Source: Prorocentrum cordatum (taxonomy: Eukaryota; Sar; Dinophyceae; Prorocentrales; Prorocentraceae). From it: a stretch of DNA of 64,000 bases. The DNA lies in NCBI GenBank assembly GCA_963575745.1, contig CAUYUJ010015948.1, forward strand, positions 603,800-667,799, given 5' to 3'. The position numbers and the translations under genes were made by a program. Below the pieces are notes generated by a model. That model saw nothing but the letters and a program-made list of their open reading frames with translations, had not been told where the DNA came from and ran no database searches. This document shows, piece by piece, positions 21,400 to 31,329 of the stretch (its first letter is position 1; each line of letters begins with the position of its first letter).

Positions 21400-22868
21400 A
21401 TGGACTGGGCATTGCGCACTGCAAGCCAGTGGAGTTCGACGGGTATTCCTGCCCGCGTCAGCTCACCTGCTACATGTGCCACGATGTTGAACGCGGCCGC
21501 CATGGCCATTTGGGGTGTTGCTCACACGATTGATCGGGACAGCCGCTTTGTTGAACTATTCAGCGGCGCATCTGGCACCACGTCCGCTTACATTCGCAAG
21601 TTCAATGGGGCCGCATATGCGTATGACAAAAAGAGAAGTATACATGAGGACATCACGACAGCCACAAGTCTTCTATATGCAATGTTTCTTCTTGCTTCGG
21701 TGTGTGTCGGGGGGACGGTACACATGTCACCCCAATGATCTTCGTGGCTGATGATGCGCATGGGCCATTCGAAACGGACGCGTGATTCGCCAGAAGGAGA
21801 CCTTCGTAGATCAGATGTGCTTCACGGCAACCGTGCTGCCGAGTTTGCGTCGGACACGGGGGATGGAAATCACGTGATATATCATTGTGGAGGACACCTG
21901 GGGAACGAACAGCTAGCAACAAACGTTAAAGGAAACAAGCATGAGGAGGTGACGAGAATGGCGAGGAGGACGAGGAGGACGAGGAGAGTCGGGATACGAT
22001 GGGGGACGGGACAAAACGGTGGAGGAGGGATTGTGTTAACCTAAGCCGGCCTACACTTGGCGTTTACTCTGCGTCTACTTGGCGTCTACCTGGAGTCTAC
22101 CTGGAATCTACCTGGCGTCTACCTGGCATCTACCTGGCGTCTACCTGGCGTCTACCTGGCGTCTACCTGGCATCTACCTGGCGTCTACCTGGCGTCTACC
22201 CCTTAATGAAAATCCTTGTTTGCTGCGTCTACCTGGCGTCTACCTGGCGTCTACCTGGCGTCTACCCCTCAATGAAAATCCTTGTTTATGGCGTCTACTT
22301 GGCGTCTACCTGGAGTCGTCGCCCCACCCCCCCGTCGACCGAATCCCAGAGGGGGGGGTCCAGAGAGTGGGCCCACGCTCTGAGCCCGTGAGTTGGGGGA
22401 GACCCGACAAGCTTGAGATCCACCAGAGGTCATTCGCAATCATGTTCCTGTCGAGCCGGGGGGCCTACTGGTGCATCGAGCAGCCGCTCAACTCCATCAT
22501 GTACAGTGTGCCGCCCATCAATGCTGCGTTTCACATTTCGGGGTCCTTCCGTTTAGTCACTTGTCTCGGTGCTTTCGGGCACAGCTCGATGAAACCTATT
22601 GAGTTGTTTTGTAATTTTCCACGGGCCGCTGCTCTGGGCCTGAAGAGGTCTAAGAAAGCTGCCAGCAAGAAGGTCGGCATTAAGAAAGTACCCCTTACGA
22701 AGGGGGCTGCTCGGAAGAATCCAGGGGGGCCCTTCGAAAGGCTGGAGGGGCCACGTGCACGTGACAGGCAACGAGCCTGTGCTGAAAGCTTCTGAAAAGT
22801 ACCCAGCTAAATTTTGCAACGAGCTGGCAGCAGTCGCCGCTAAGCTTCTCGAGGGGGAGCTTGAGTAG
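21400..22868 (+). pseudogene. C5-methyltransferase-like family member with in-frame TGA and frameshift
   Basis: Exon 1 (from about 21313 or 21400 to 21848) has DSRFVELFSGASGTTSAYIR, like motif I of cytosine-C5 methyltransferases, then HMSPQ, TGA (21736-21738), SSWLMMRMGHSKRTR. Relatives recalled from dinoflagellates have P-C-S-S-W here. The intron 21849-22428 is GT-AG with matching phase and holds an 11-bp minisatellite. Exon 2 has SSRGAYWCIEQPLNSIMY and CLGAFGHSSMKPIELF. Near 22715-22730 the frame must shift by one base to reach HVHVTGNEPVLKASEKYPAK and a TAG at 22866-22868. The family link is from memory. Catalytic activity in this family is not established. Confidence 0.65.
22055..22312 (+). 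repeat. 11-bp minisatellite CTACCTGGCGT
   Basis: About 18 units of CTACCTGGCGT and variants, interrupted twice by CTTAATGAAAATCCTTGTTT-like spacers. It lies in the intron of the methyltransferase-like gene. The period and the GTCTACCT core are shared with 15095-15260. Confidence 0.9.
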
Positions 22869-24455
22869 AGCGATCGGCTTCGATAGGGAACGAACCCCGC
22901 CCCGCGGACCCGATAAACACATGCCCGCACATGCGCCCTTAGGGGCGGTGAACATCATGTTTTAATGAACACAGTTGCCAATGCTACTGGGCGCATCGTT
23001 CCCTAGGCCGAAGGCAATGCACAGTTTCTGGCTCGCCTGTCGGTCGGGGGTGCACGAGAAGACCGCGTGACCTTGCGCGTCGCCGCGGCTGGGCGCGGCC
23101 TGGCGAACAGGCCGACGTTCTCAACGAATGATCGCAGTCAGATGCGTGAGCGGAGCTGGCCCCGAAACCCACGGGGTGGGAGTGGGCGAGGAGGCCGACG
23201 AGGATGCACGCGAAGAGAAACTGAGACTGACTTGGGATGGAAAATGGAGGGAGAGTGACGACGGACAGGGAATTTGAGGGCAAGAAGGAGGATGAGGACG
23301 GAAGCAGGAGGAGGCGGGCGGCGATGAAGAATAGGATGAGGATGAGGGGGAAGAGGGAGACGAGGAAACGGATGAGGATGGATAGGCCGAGGAATTGAAC
23401 ACATGAGGGAGGAATGGCAGATGATGAGAGGATGAGGGGCGCATCTGGCCTCGACCGACAGGCCAGAGCTCGCGCGCAGTCGGCGCGCCCCAGCCTGCGA
23501 GTGCGTGCAAACACGGTCGCCACAGAGGGCGCCCGCAGAATTGCCAACATCTCCCCTTGCCCTCGCCCTCATCCTCGCCCTGAGGAGGCGGGAGCTGAGG
23601 GATCAAAGGGGGAGGCGCGGGAGGAGGATGAGGAGGGGGAGGAGAAGGAGGCTGAGGAGGAGGGCGAGGAGGGGGGAAGAGGAGGAGGAGGAGGAGGAGG
23701 AGGTGGAGGAGGAGGAGGAGGAGGAGGAGGGGCATGAGGAGGAGGACGAGGGGGAGGACGAGGAGGAGGGCGAGGATGGGAGGGAGTTGAGGGGAGGACT
23801 ACAAGGACGACGACGAGGAGTATGGGGAGGATGGGCGCGACGAGGAGGACGAGGAGGAGGAAAGGAGTAGCAGGATGAGAAGGAGGAAGGGGCGGAGGAA
23901 GAGTGGGGGGAGGATGACGGGGGGCAGGATGAGGAGGAGGAGGAGGAGGAGGAGGCGGAGGAAGAGTGGAGGAGGGCAGAGGAGGAGGAGCAGCAGCGGC
24001 AGGAGCTTCCTCCTCCTTCACCTCTCCTTGCTCTTCCTTCTTTTCTTCTTCCTCCTTCTCCTCTTCCTTCTCCCCCTCATCCCCGTTACTCATCTTTGCT
24101 CCTGATGCCCCCCATCCCCCACTTCTTCTGCCTCCTCTTCCTCCTGATCGCCCCCCTCCCCCCTTCTTCCTTCTCTTCAAGCGCCCGACGCCGTTCTCTC
24201 CCATCCCTGCCCTGTGCCCTGCCGTCCTCCTCCGATGTCGCTTTCTTGTTCCTCCTCCTCTTCGCCCTCCTCCTCTCCTTCTCCTCCTACTCCTCCTCCT
24301 CCTCCTTCAGCCACCTCCCGCCCACTCCCTCCTTCTCCTCCTCCTCCTCCTCCTCCTTCTCCTCCTCCTCCTTCCCCTCAGTTTTCCGCCTGGTTGTCCT
24401 CGTCAGCTCTGGCGTCGATAGGCGGTTTGCTCGAGTTTCCTCTGTGCCCCCCGAC
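22869..24455. other. Intergenic region with long purine and pyrimidine tracts
   Basis: Unique sequence to about 23250 is followed by GA-rich DNA, a GGA tract at 23590-23990 and a CTC tract at 24000-24390. The tracts are adjacent and of opposite polarity, so they could pair as a large imperfect inverted repeat. No gene is supported. Confidence 0.6.
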
Positions 24456-24469
24456 ATTTGTTTCAGAAG

Positions 24470-24975
24470 ATGGCCTCTAGTGGCGATGGGGGGCCCTCTG
24501 GCGACAGGGACCGCAGCCGCTCTCTGCCTCGGACTCCTGATCAGGGTTCTGGGAGCAAGGAGTGCATCACCAATAAGGTGGACAGTGGCGCTTCCAAGGA
24601 TCTTCGTAGCCTCCCGATCGAGAACCCCGATCATCCAGCGCACGTTCTCGCGGGCACAGTGGGGGCGGTGATGCGGGCGTGCAGCGACAGCGAAGCAAAC
24701 GTGAATCAGGCATGGGGAAGGTGAAACTACGGGGGGAACTTGCGTGGCCACGGCTCGGGTTCAGGGGGGGCCCAGGGACCGAACGCACAAAAACGAGCGC
24801 TCTGGGGGGGGCCGGGATCGACAGGCGGCTCGCGAATTGAAGCAGACGCTGATCGGGCACGCCGCTCTGATGAACAAGATGACAGCTTTCGAAGGTCGGA
24901 TCAACAACATGGAGCGGCAGGTAGCTATGCTGATGCAGCATTATTGCAAGACCCAGGTCTTGAACATGTGAGCGG
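24470..24975 (+). CDS. Small two-exon ORF, possibly retroelement ORF1-like
   Basis: ATG 24470 lies four bases after TTTGTTTCAG, which could be a cis- or trans-splice acceptor. The first exon runs to 24720 and encodes MASSGDGGPSGDRDRSRSLP onward. A GT-AG removal of 24721-24775 keeps phase and joins it to DRTHKNERSGGGRDRQAARE and the helical NKMTAFEGRINNMERQVAML. The second exon may splice on at CCAG/GT near 24957 or stop at 24971. The RS-rich N-terminus and short coiled coil suggest an ORF1/Gag-like protein, but the family is not certain. The 55-nt intron is very short, so a frameshift is an alternative. Confidence 0.4.
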
Positions 24976-25264
24976 AGCCCGACCCTGGGCACTCGAGGGA
25001 TAGAAGGCGGAGGAGGAGGAGGACGAGGATGAGTTGGAGGAAGGAGGTGAAGGACGGAAGGGGAGAGGAAGGGAAAGAGAGGACATAAGGACGGACGACG
25101 GGGAGGAGGAAGAGGAAGAGGAGGAGGAAGACGAGGTGGAGAGGGAGGAGGGTGGATAACAAATCAGACACGGACAGCGAGGGGGCGATGACGGAACGCG
25201 CTGCTTTTACCCTCACCCTCGCCGTTGGAAACGTCGGTCGCGAGGGCCGCGTGGTCTCCCTGGC

Positions 25265-25605
25265 CCCGCCTTCTCCTCCTCCTCCTCCTCCTCCTCCTCA
25301 TCCTCCTCCTCCTCCCTCCTCCCCCTGTCTGTTCCTACTCCTCCTCATCCTCCTCCTCCTCCTCGTCCCCCTTGATCTCTCATTCCTCCTTCTCTGCCGA
25401 ATCCTCTCACTCCTCCTCCTCCTCCTCCTCCTCCTCCCCCTCCTCCTCCTCCTCCTCCTCCTCCTCCTCCTTCTTCTGCCCTTCTCCTCGCACCCCGTCC
25501 TCCTCCCCCTGCTTCACATCCTCCTCCTTCTGCTCCACCTCCTACTCCTCCTCCTCCTCCTCCTCCTCCTCCTCCTCCTCCTCCTCTTCCTCCCCTTCAT
25601 CATTC
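25265..25605 (+). repeat. CTC pyrimidine tract
   Basis: About 340 bp of CTC/TCC repeats. Not coding. Confidence 0.9.
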
Positions 25606-25885
25606 TAATTGCGAGCGCGGCTCAACGCCGAACCATTCGTTTTTGGCTTCCTGATTTTGATGCGTGTGTTTTTGGACATGCGAACCGCAACCATGGCGGA
25701 TGGCATCGAGCACCGTGGTGCTGGCTTACGCGAGCACGTCGGTTCACGCCGTATCCAACCGCCCCACCTGTCCGCCTGAAAATGGTGACCCCCTGAGGCC
25801 AATGATTATTCTAAACGGTGTGGGCATTGAGAAGACGATGCGCACGGGAAGGAGGATGGAAAGGAAGGGTGGGGGAGGGGCAGAG
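25606..25885. other. Unique spacer, no gene recognised
   Basis: Non-repetitive sequence between tracts of opposite polarity. Frames exist on both strands but none is convincing. Confidence 0.4.
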
Positions 25886-26066
25886 GGGGCGGGAAGAAGG
25901 GGGAGGAGGAGGAGGAGGAGGAGGAGGAGGAGGAAGAGGAGGAGGCCACGGAGGAGGAGGAAGAGGAGGATGAGAAGAGGGAGGACGACGAGGAAGAGAG
26001 AGAGAGAGAGAGAGAAAGAGCGAGAGAGAGAGAGAGAGAAAGAGGGAGAAAGAGAGAGAGAGAGGT

Positions 26067-26107
<41 letters not shown>

Positions 26108-26121
26108 GAGAGAGAGAGAGA

Positions 26122-26165
<44 letters not shown>

Positions 26166-26515
26166 CAAACAAAAAGACATGGCGAGGAGAAAGAGGAGGA
26201 GGATGAAGAGGACGGGGACGGGGAGGAAGGGCGAGCATGAGGAGGGGCAGGAAGAGGCGGAGGACACGGAGGACACGGAGGACACGGAGGAGGAGGAGGA
26301 GGAGGAGGAGGAGGAGGATGGGGAGGAGGAGGAAGAAGAGGGGGATAGAGATGAATAGAAACAGAAAGGTAGCGACGTCAGAAGAGGAGGGGGAGAGCGG
26401 GTGGCGAGGAGCCGAGGAGGATAGGGGAGGAGGAGGAAGAGGGGGAGGAGGGATGGTGAGGAGGAGGAGGAGGAGGACGAGGAGGAGGAGGAGGAGGAGG
26501 CACGAGAGGAACAGC
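25886..26515 (+). repeat. GGA tract with long (GA)n runs
   Basis: GGA repeats surround (GA)n runs at about 25995-26160, broken by GGTAAAA and AGAAAGAGC. A further GGA tract covers 26275-26510. Confidence 0.9.
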
Positions 26516-26589
26516 TGCAGCGAGGCGCGCTCGCTCTGGCACCGTGCCGCGGCACTGCCCTGGCTGTGACGGGAGCGCGAGCTGGAAGC

Positions 26590-26598
26590 GCTCGATCG

Positions 26599-26658
<60 letters not shown>

Positions 26659-26850
26659 CACCTGTTCCTGATCCTCCTGTTCGTGCCCCTGCGCCTGCTG
26701 CTGCTGCTGTTGCCGCTGCTCCTCCTCCTTCTCCTCCTTCTCCTGCTCTGCCTTCCTTCTCCTCCTTCTCCGCCTCTTTCTCCTCCTTTTTCCCCCTCCT
26801 CCTCCTCCTCCTCCTCCTCCTCCCCCTCCTCCTCCTTTTTTCCTTTTTGA
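26590..26850 (+). repeat. (CT)n run and CTC tract
   Basis: A (CT)n run at about 26600-26655 is followed by CTG and CTC repeats. It has the opposite polarity to the GA tract about 450 bp upstream. Confidence 0.9.
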
Positions 26851-26859
26851 TGTCGCGCC

Positions 26860-27117
26860 ACATGCTGCGCCAAAATGGCGGCTCGCATGCTTCGACGTCG
26901 CGAACCATCGCGTAAGGCCACGCAACCGTTCTTTAAACAGTTGAAAGCTATGAAGAACGACGCGGGCAATTGACCACGGGATTTGCCACGATCCGAATCA
27001 ACAAACACATATTCTTCGCGTGTATGTGGCTACACATGGCTACGCCACGTGAATTCAAGGAAAACAACACAATCTCACACACCACAACTATCTCGAGTTT
27101 TGCATGATGAGCTCACA
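26860..27117. other. AT-richer unique stretch downstream of Gag
   Basis: This lies 3' of the Gag ORF, where protease, integrase or reverse transcriptase would be expected if the element were intact. No such coding is seen here. Confidence 0.5.
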
Positions 27118-27190
27118 ACCATCGGTTAGTTATACATTTACAACATAAGTTAACAACCATCTGATGGTTATTTCAGACCTCTGGGATGGG
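27118..27190 (-). repeat. Gag 3'-end repeat with AACCATC hairpin
   Basis: This contains the Gag stop codon context and sequence shared with 3056-3115. The segment AACCATCTGATGGTT at about 27152-27166 is a near-perfect palindrome, and ACAACCATCGGTTAGTTAT lies nearby. It may mark the 3' boundary of the element. Confidence 0.5.
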
Positions 27191-28376
27191 CGTCGGCGCG
27201 CCCGGCGCGGGCAAGGCCAAGTGTGCTGGCGCCGCTGCTTCCTGCTGCCCCTGTCGCTGCTCCTCCTGCTCCTGCTCCTCGTGCCTCCCCTGTCGCGCTG
27301 CGGGCTCCTGCTCCGGGTAGTGGCTTGCCGCTGGCGTCCACTCTCCTGGCCTTGATGTCGGCCTTGAGCTTCCTGCGCTCGTTCTTGAAGTGGTTGGACT
27401 TCCCGCAGTAATGGCGCTCCTTGCCGAAGGCGGGTTTGTAGGTGTCCTTGGTCTTGGCTTTGCCCTTGGACTCCTTTCCTTTCCCTTTGGAGTTCTTCCC
27501 CTTGCCCTTGGAGATATTGCCCTTGCCGTCCTTCGCGGCGCCGGTCACCGTGGGGTCGTCCACGTTCTGGGCCCACGTCCGCCATGCCGCGGCGAAGTGC
27601 AGGATCTCCGCTCGCAGCTGCTGGTGCGTGTCCAACCTCGCGGCGTTGAGCTCGAGGTGATCCCGGACCTTCATGTTCAGCATCCCGCCGATGAGCACGG
27701 AGATCTGCACGTCCTGGTCCAAGACCTTGCCGCTCTGTTCCTCGTGGCGCCGCGCGTCCCTCTCGAAGCTCTCGATCTCCAATGCCAGGTCGCTGTTGGG
27801 GTCCTTTCCGAACTCCCTCCGCAGGAGGGCGTGGAGGACCGCCCCGTGGCGAACTCGGACGTCGGGCTCGTGCTCCCAGCAGCGGCGCCTCCAGGCCTCC
27901 GCGCCGTTGCCCTGCTCCACGTTGCCGATCAGGCGCTGGGCGTCGTCCGTGGTGAGCATCGCCAGCATGTAGTACAGCTGGCGGCTCAGGGTGAGCGTGC
28001 CCTCATTCAGATCGTGAGCGTCCACGACCTGGCCGCCCATCGCCTCCGCGCGGCGGAAAAGCTCCGCCGTGTTGGCGTGCGCGGCGCAGGCGAACGCTTC
28101 GAAGACGAAGCGGAATTGCCTCCACGCCTCGCGCGGGCCCGAGAAGCTCGACGGCTTCCCGAGCGTCCGTGTGTCCACGGTCGCGCCGCCAAGTTGCTCC
28201 GCTAGCGCACGCTGCGGCGCTACGGGGGGCGCCGCCCGAAGCTGTCCGAGCTCGGCCTGCGCTGCTTGCAGGCCCTGCTCCGCGGCTTGTCCGCGCTGCT
28301 GCTGCCGCTGGAGCTCCTGGACCAGCTCCTGCTGCCTGGCCTCCATGACCCGCTGCCGCTGGGCCAACTCTTCCAT
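27168..28376 (-). CDS. Retrotransposon Gag-like protein with degenerate zinc knuckle
   Basis: The first ATG of the frame is at 28376, giving 402 aa. The frame is open without ATG up to 28508, so a spliced 5' end is possible. Residues 1-50 form a Gln/Glu/Arg coiled coil (LVQELQRQQQRGQAAEQ). LGKPSSFSGPREAWRQFRF and NVEQGNGAEAWRRRCWEHEP are typical of LTR-retrotransposon Gag. Next is a basic KGKGKGKNSKGKG linker, then RHYCGKSNHFKNER in the zinc-knuckle position. The first and last Cys of C-X2-C-X4-H-X4-C are both Arg (CGC). A Gly/Ala tail follows. No pol domain is adjacent, so this is probably a non-autonomous or decayed copy. The shadow frames on the plus strand are not genes. Confidence 0.8.
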   Translation of the reverse strand: MEELAQRQRVMEARQQELVQELQRQQQRGQAAEQGLQAAQAELGQLRAAPPVAPQRALAEQLGGATVDTRTLGKPSSFSGPREAWRQFRFVFEAFACAAHANTAELFRRAEAMGGQVVDAHDLNEGTLTLSRQLYYMLAMLTTDDAQRLIGNVEQGNGAEAWRRRCWEHEPDVRVRHGAVLHALLRREFGKDPNSDLALEIESFERDARRHEEQSGKVLDQDVQISVLIGGMLNMKVRDHLELNAARLDTHQQLRAEILHFAAAWRTWAQNVDDPTVTGAAKDGKGNISKGKGKNSKGKGKESKGKAKTKDTYKPAFGKERHYCGKSNHFKNERRKLKADIKARRVDASGKPLPGAGARSATGEARGAGAGGAATGAAGSSGASTLGLARAGRADAHPRGLK

Positions 28377-28929
28377 CGTTGCGGCCAGCACGACGCTCTC
28401 GAGCACCGAGGGAGCGCCCGCCGCGCTTGCTGGGCATGCGCTGCCGCAGACCGCGGGGTTGCCGCAGGTCGCGGGGGCCTCACCAGGCGCGGGGCCAACA
28501 GCTGCCTAGTGGCCTTCCCAGGCGCGGAGCTGCCCGCTGCCTAGCTGGAGCCGCGGATTCAAACCGCCAGCTCCGCTACCATCCGCGAGTACGAAACTCG
28601 CGGGAGTGAGCGCAGATGGGAGGAAAGGCTGAAGGGCGCTCTTTTCCTCCACGCTCCGATGCTTGAGCCAAGCGGGCCGCGGGACCGGTTTCGCCGTTAC
28701 TTGTCTGTGCTATTGCCCGCACTGCTAACTATAGCACGCCCAGGGTTAAAACTGTTATTATCCCGGCAAAGCAACCTAACAGCGATGTGTAGAAGCATAT
28801 CTGAAAGCATTCCCCTTAAGATTCAGATGAAAATCCAGTTGTCGAATTCTGCTGTTCTCGCAGTCGTAGTCGCATTCGCGATGACAGTCGCAGCGGCAAC
28901 GGCAGTCGCAGTCACAGCCTCAGCCTCAG

Positions 28930-29690
28930 CCTGCCTCCTCCTCCTCCTCCTCTTTCTCCTGCTCCTCCTCCTCCTCCTCCTCCTCCTCCTCTTCCTCCTG
29001 CTCGTCCTCGTTCTCGTCCTCCTCGTCTTGCTCGTCCTCCTCCTCCTGGTGCTCTCTCCTCCTCCTCCTCCTCCTCCTCCTCCTCCTCCTCCTCCTCCTC
29101 CTGGTGGTCCTCGTTCTCCTCCTCCTGGTGCTCTCCCCCCCCTCCTCCTCCTCGTCCTCCTCCTCCTCCTCCTCGTCCTCCTCCTCCTCTTCCTCCTCCT
29201 CCTCCTCCTCCTCCTCCTCCTCCTGGTAGTCCTCCCCCTCCCCTCCTCCTCCTCCTCCTCTTCCTGGTCGTCCTCGTTCTCGTCCTCCTCGTCTTGCTCG
29301 TCCTCCTCCTCCTGGTGTTCTCTCCTCCTCCTCCTCCTCCTCCTCCTCCTCCTCCTCCTGGTGGTCCTCGTTCTCCTCCTCCTGGTACTCTCCCCCCCCT
29401 CCTCCTCCTCCTCGTCCTCGTCCTCCTCCTCCTCCTCCTCCTCTTCCTCCTCCTCCTCCTCCTCCTCCTCCTCCTCCTCCTCCTCCTGGTACTCCTCCCC
29501 TCCCCTCCTCCTCCTCCTCCTCCTCCTCCTCTTCCTGGTCGTCCTCCTCCTCCTGGTCGTCCTCCTCCTCCTGCTCGTCCTCCTCCTCCTCCTGCTCGTC
29601 CTTCTTCTCCTGCTCCTCCTGCTCCTCGTCCTGCTCCTGCTCGTCCTCGTCCTCCTGGTCTTGCTCGTCCTCCTCCTCGTCGTGCTCTTG
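28930..29690 (+). repeat. CTC/CCTGGT pyrimidine tract with internal duplication
   Basis: About 760 bp of CTC with spaced CTGGTGCTCTC and CTCGTCCTCGTTCTCGTC blocks. A roughly 270-bp block around 29000-29240 is repeated around 29270-29490. Long Leu or Glu frames here are artefacts. Confidence 0.9.
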
Positions 29691-30200
29691 CCCCTGCTGA
29701 AAATGTGGCCCAGGAATGGGAGTTCTGGGAAGTCGAAGAGCACGAAGTGGCCTACAGTTGGCTACGGGCATTCAAAATGTGGCCCGGGAATGGAGTTCTG
29801 GGAACTCGAAGAGCACGAAGTGGCCTACAGTTGGCTCCGGGCATCCAAAATGTGGCCCGGGAATGGAGTTCTGGGAACTCGAAGAGCACGAAGTGGCCTA
29901 CAGTTGGCTCCGGGCATCCAAAATGTGGCCCGGGAATGGAGTTCTGGGAACTCGAAGAGCACGAAGTGTGTGACTGTTGCATCCGGTTATTCTAAATGTG
30001 GCCCGGGAATGGCGTTCTGGGAACTCGAAGAGCACGAAGTGTGTGACTGTTGCATCCGGTTATTCTAAAGGTGGCCCGGGAATGGCGTTCTGGGATCTCG
30101 AAGAGCACGAAGTGTATGACTGTTGCATCCGGGTATTCAGAATGAGCCTGGGAATGGAGTTCTGGGAAGTCGAAGAGCACGAAGTGTGTGACTGTTGGTG
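29690..30200 (+). repeat. 73-bp tandem array, seven units
   Basis: GAAGAGCACGAAGTG recurs at about 29735, 29808, 29881, 29954, 30027, 30100 and 30172. The first four units end in CCTACAGTTGGCTMCGGGCA and the last three in TGTGACTGTTGCATCCGG, so two unit subtypes are arranged in blocks. Confidence 0.92.
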
Positions 30201-30394
30201 AAAAACGAGCCGGGCACAGGCCCGCCCGGCAACTCCCAACACCTGCCCGGACCCCCCTGTGGAGTCATCTGCTGCTCTCTTTTGAGCCTACTAGAAACCT
30301 ATCAGTCTTCGCTGTTAGGTAAAAAGCATGCTGCTCTACTATATTTCGCATTGGGCATCAATCACTACACATCTAGGCTCTGTAGTTCACCACG

Positions 30395-30775
30395 CCCAAA
30401 ACAAAAAGGGCGGGCGCCGAAAACTGAAGGGGCGCCGAACACCCTGGAACACCGAAAATCAAAGGGGCATCGGAAGCCACAGGGGCGCCGAAAACCAAAG
30501 GGTGGCAGAACAACAAAATGACGCCGAAAACCAAAAGGGCGCCGAAAACCAAAAAAACGCCGAAAACCAAGAGGGGCCGAAAACCAAGGGGGCGCCGGAA
30601 CCCACGAGGGCGCCGAAAACCAACAATGCGCCGAAAACGCACAAAAGTTGCGCAGAACACCAAAACGGGCGCATAATCAAAAAGGCACGGCGCCGAAAAC
30701 CAAAGAGACGCCGAAAACCATAAGTACGCCGAAAACCAAAGAGGAGGCTGAAAACCAAAGGAGAAAAGTAGTTTC
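30395..30775 (+). repeat. About 18-bp minisatellite GGCGCCGAAAACCAAA
   Basis: About 20 units of GCGCCGAAAACCAAAR with A-run length changes. The stretch is followed by poly-C/poly-G rich unique DNA to about 31030. Confidence 0.9.
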
Positions 30776-31244
30776 GACCCCCCCCCCTTCAGCAAGAACC
30801 TCCAGCTGGAAATGGCAACAGAAGGAGGGGATGGGGGGGGGAGCTTCGGAAGCCCCCCCCCTTTAGAAAAGAGAGCCCTGGTCTTACCCCGGGCCCCGAA
30901 AAGGAGGGGAAGGGAGGAGTAGCTTCCCCCCCCCACCTTTAGCCAGGGACCCCCAGCCAAAACATCCAAACAAAACGAGGAGGTGGGGGGGTAGCTTCGG
31001 AAGCTCCCCACCCCTTAGGCCCCCCCCAGCTAAATTAGAGCCAGAGTCTAATATCCCCAAACAGCGATTTTTGAGCCAAGGCGGCTCTTAAGAATGTTCG
31101 CGTGTTCTCCTGCTTCTGATCCGCCTGCGCCTTCGGCGTCGTCGTAGAACTTTTCGTGATCGTGGTCGTCCTCCTCCGCCTCCTCCTCCTCCCCCGTTTC
31201 CACGTCATTCTCCTTCTCGCCCTCGCCCTCCCCCTTCCACTACA

Positions 31245-31284
<40 letters not shown>

Positions 31285-31329
31285 CTCGTCCTCGTCCTCG
31301 TCCTCCTCCTCCTCCCCTGGCAGGGAACT

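Larger units (their letters stand above)
28758..30325 (+). mobile_element. Element A copy 3, the most complete
   Basis: ACCTAACAGCGA at 28774-28785 and TCGCTGTTAGGT at 30309-30320 form the inverted ends. The left 130 bp match 51-180. The right 120 bp (AGACCCCCCTGGGGAGTCAT-like sequence, then TTAGAAACC) match 1080-1165. The centre differs from copy 1: it holds a long CTC tract where copy 1 has CAG/GTAG repeats, then seven 73-bp units. Confidence 0.6.

Noticed and set aside
28659-30068. A 469-codon plus-strand frame
   Set aside because: Mostly poly-Leu/Pro from a CTC tract plus 73-bp repeats.
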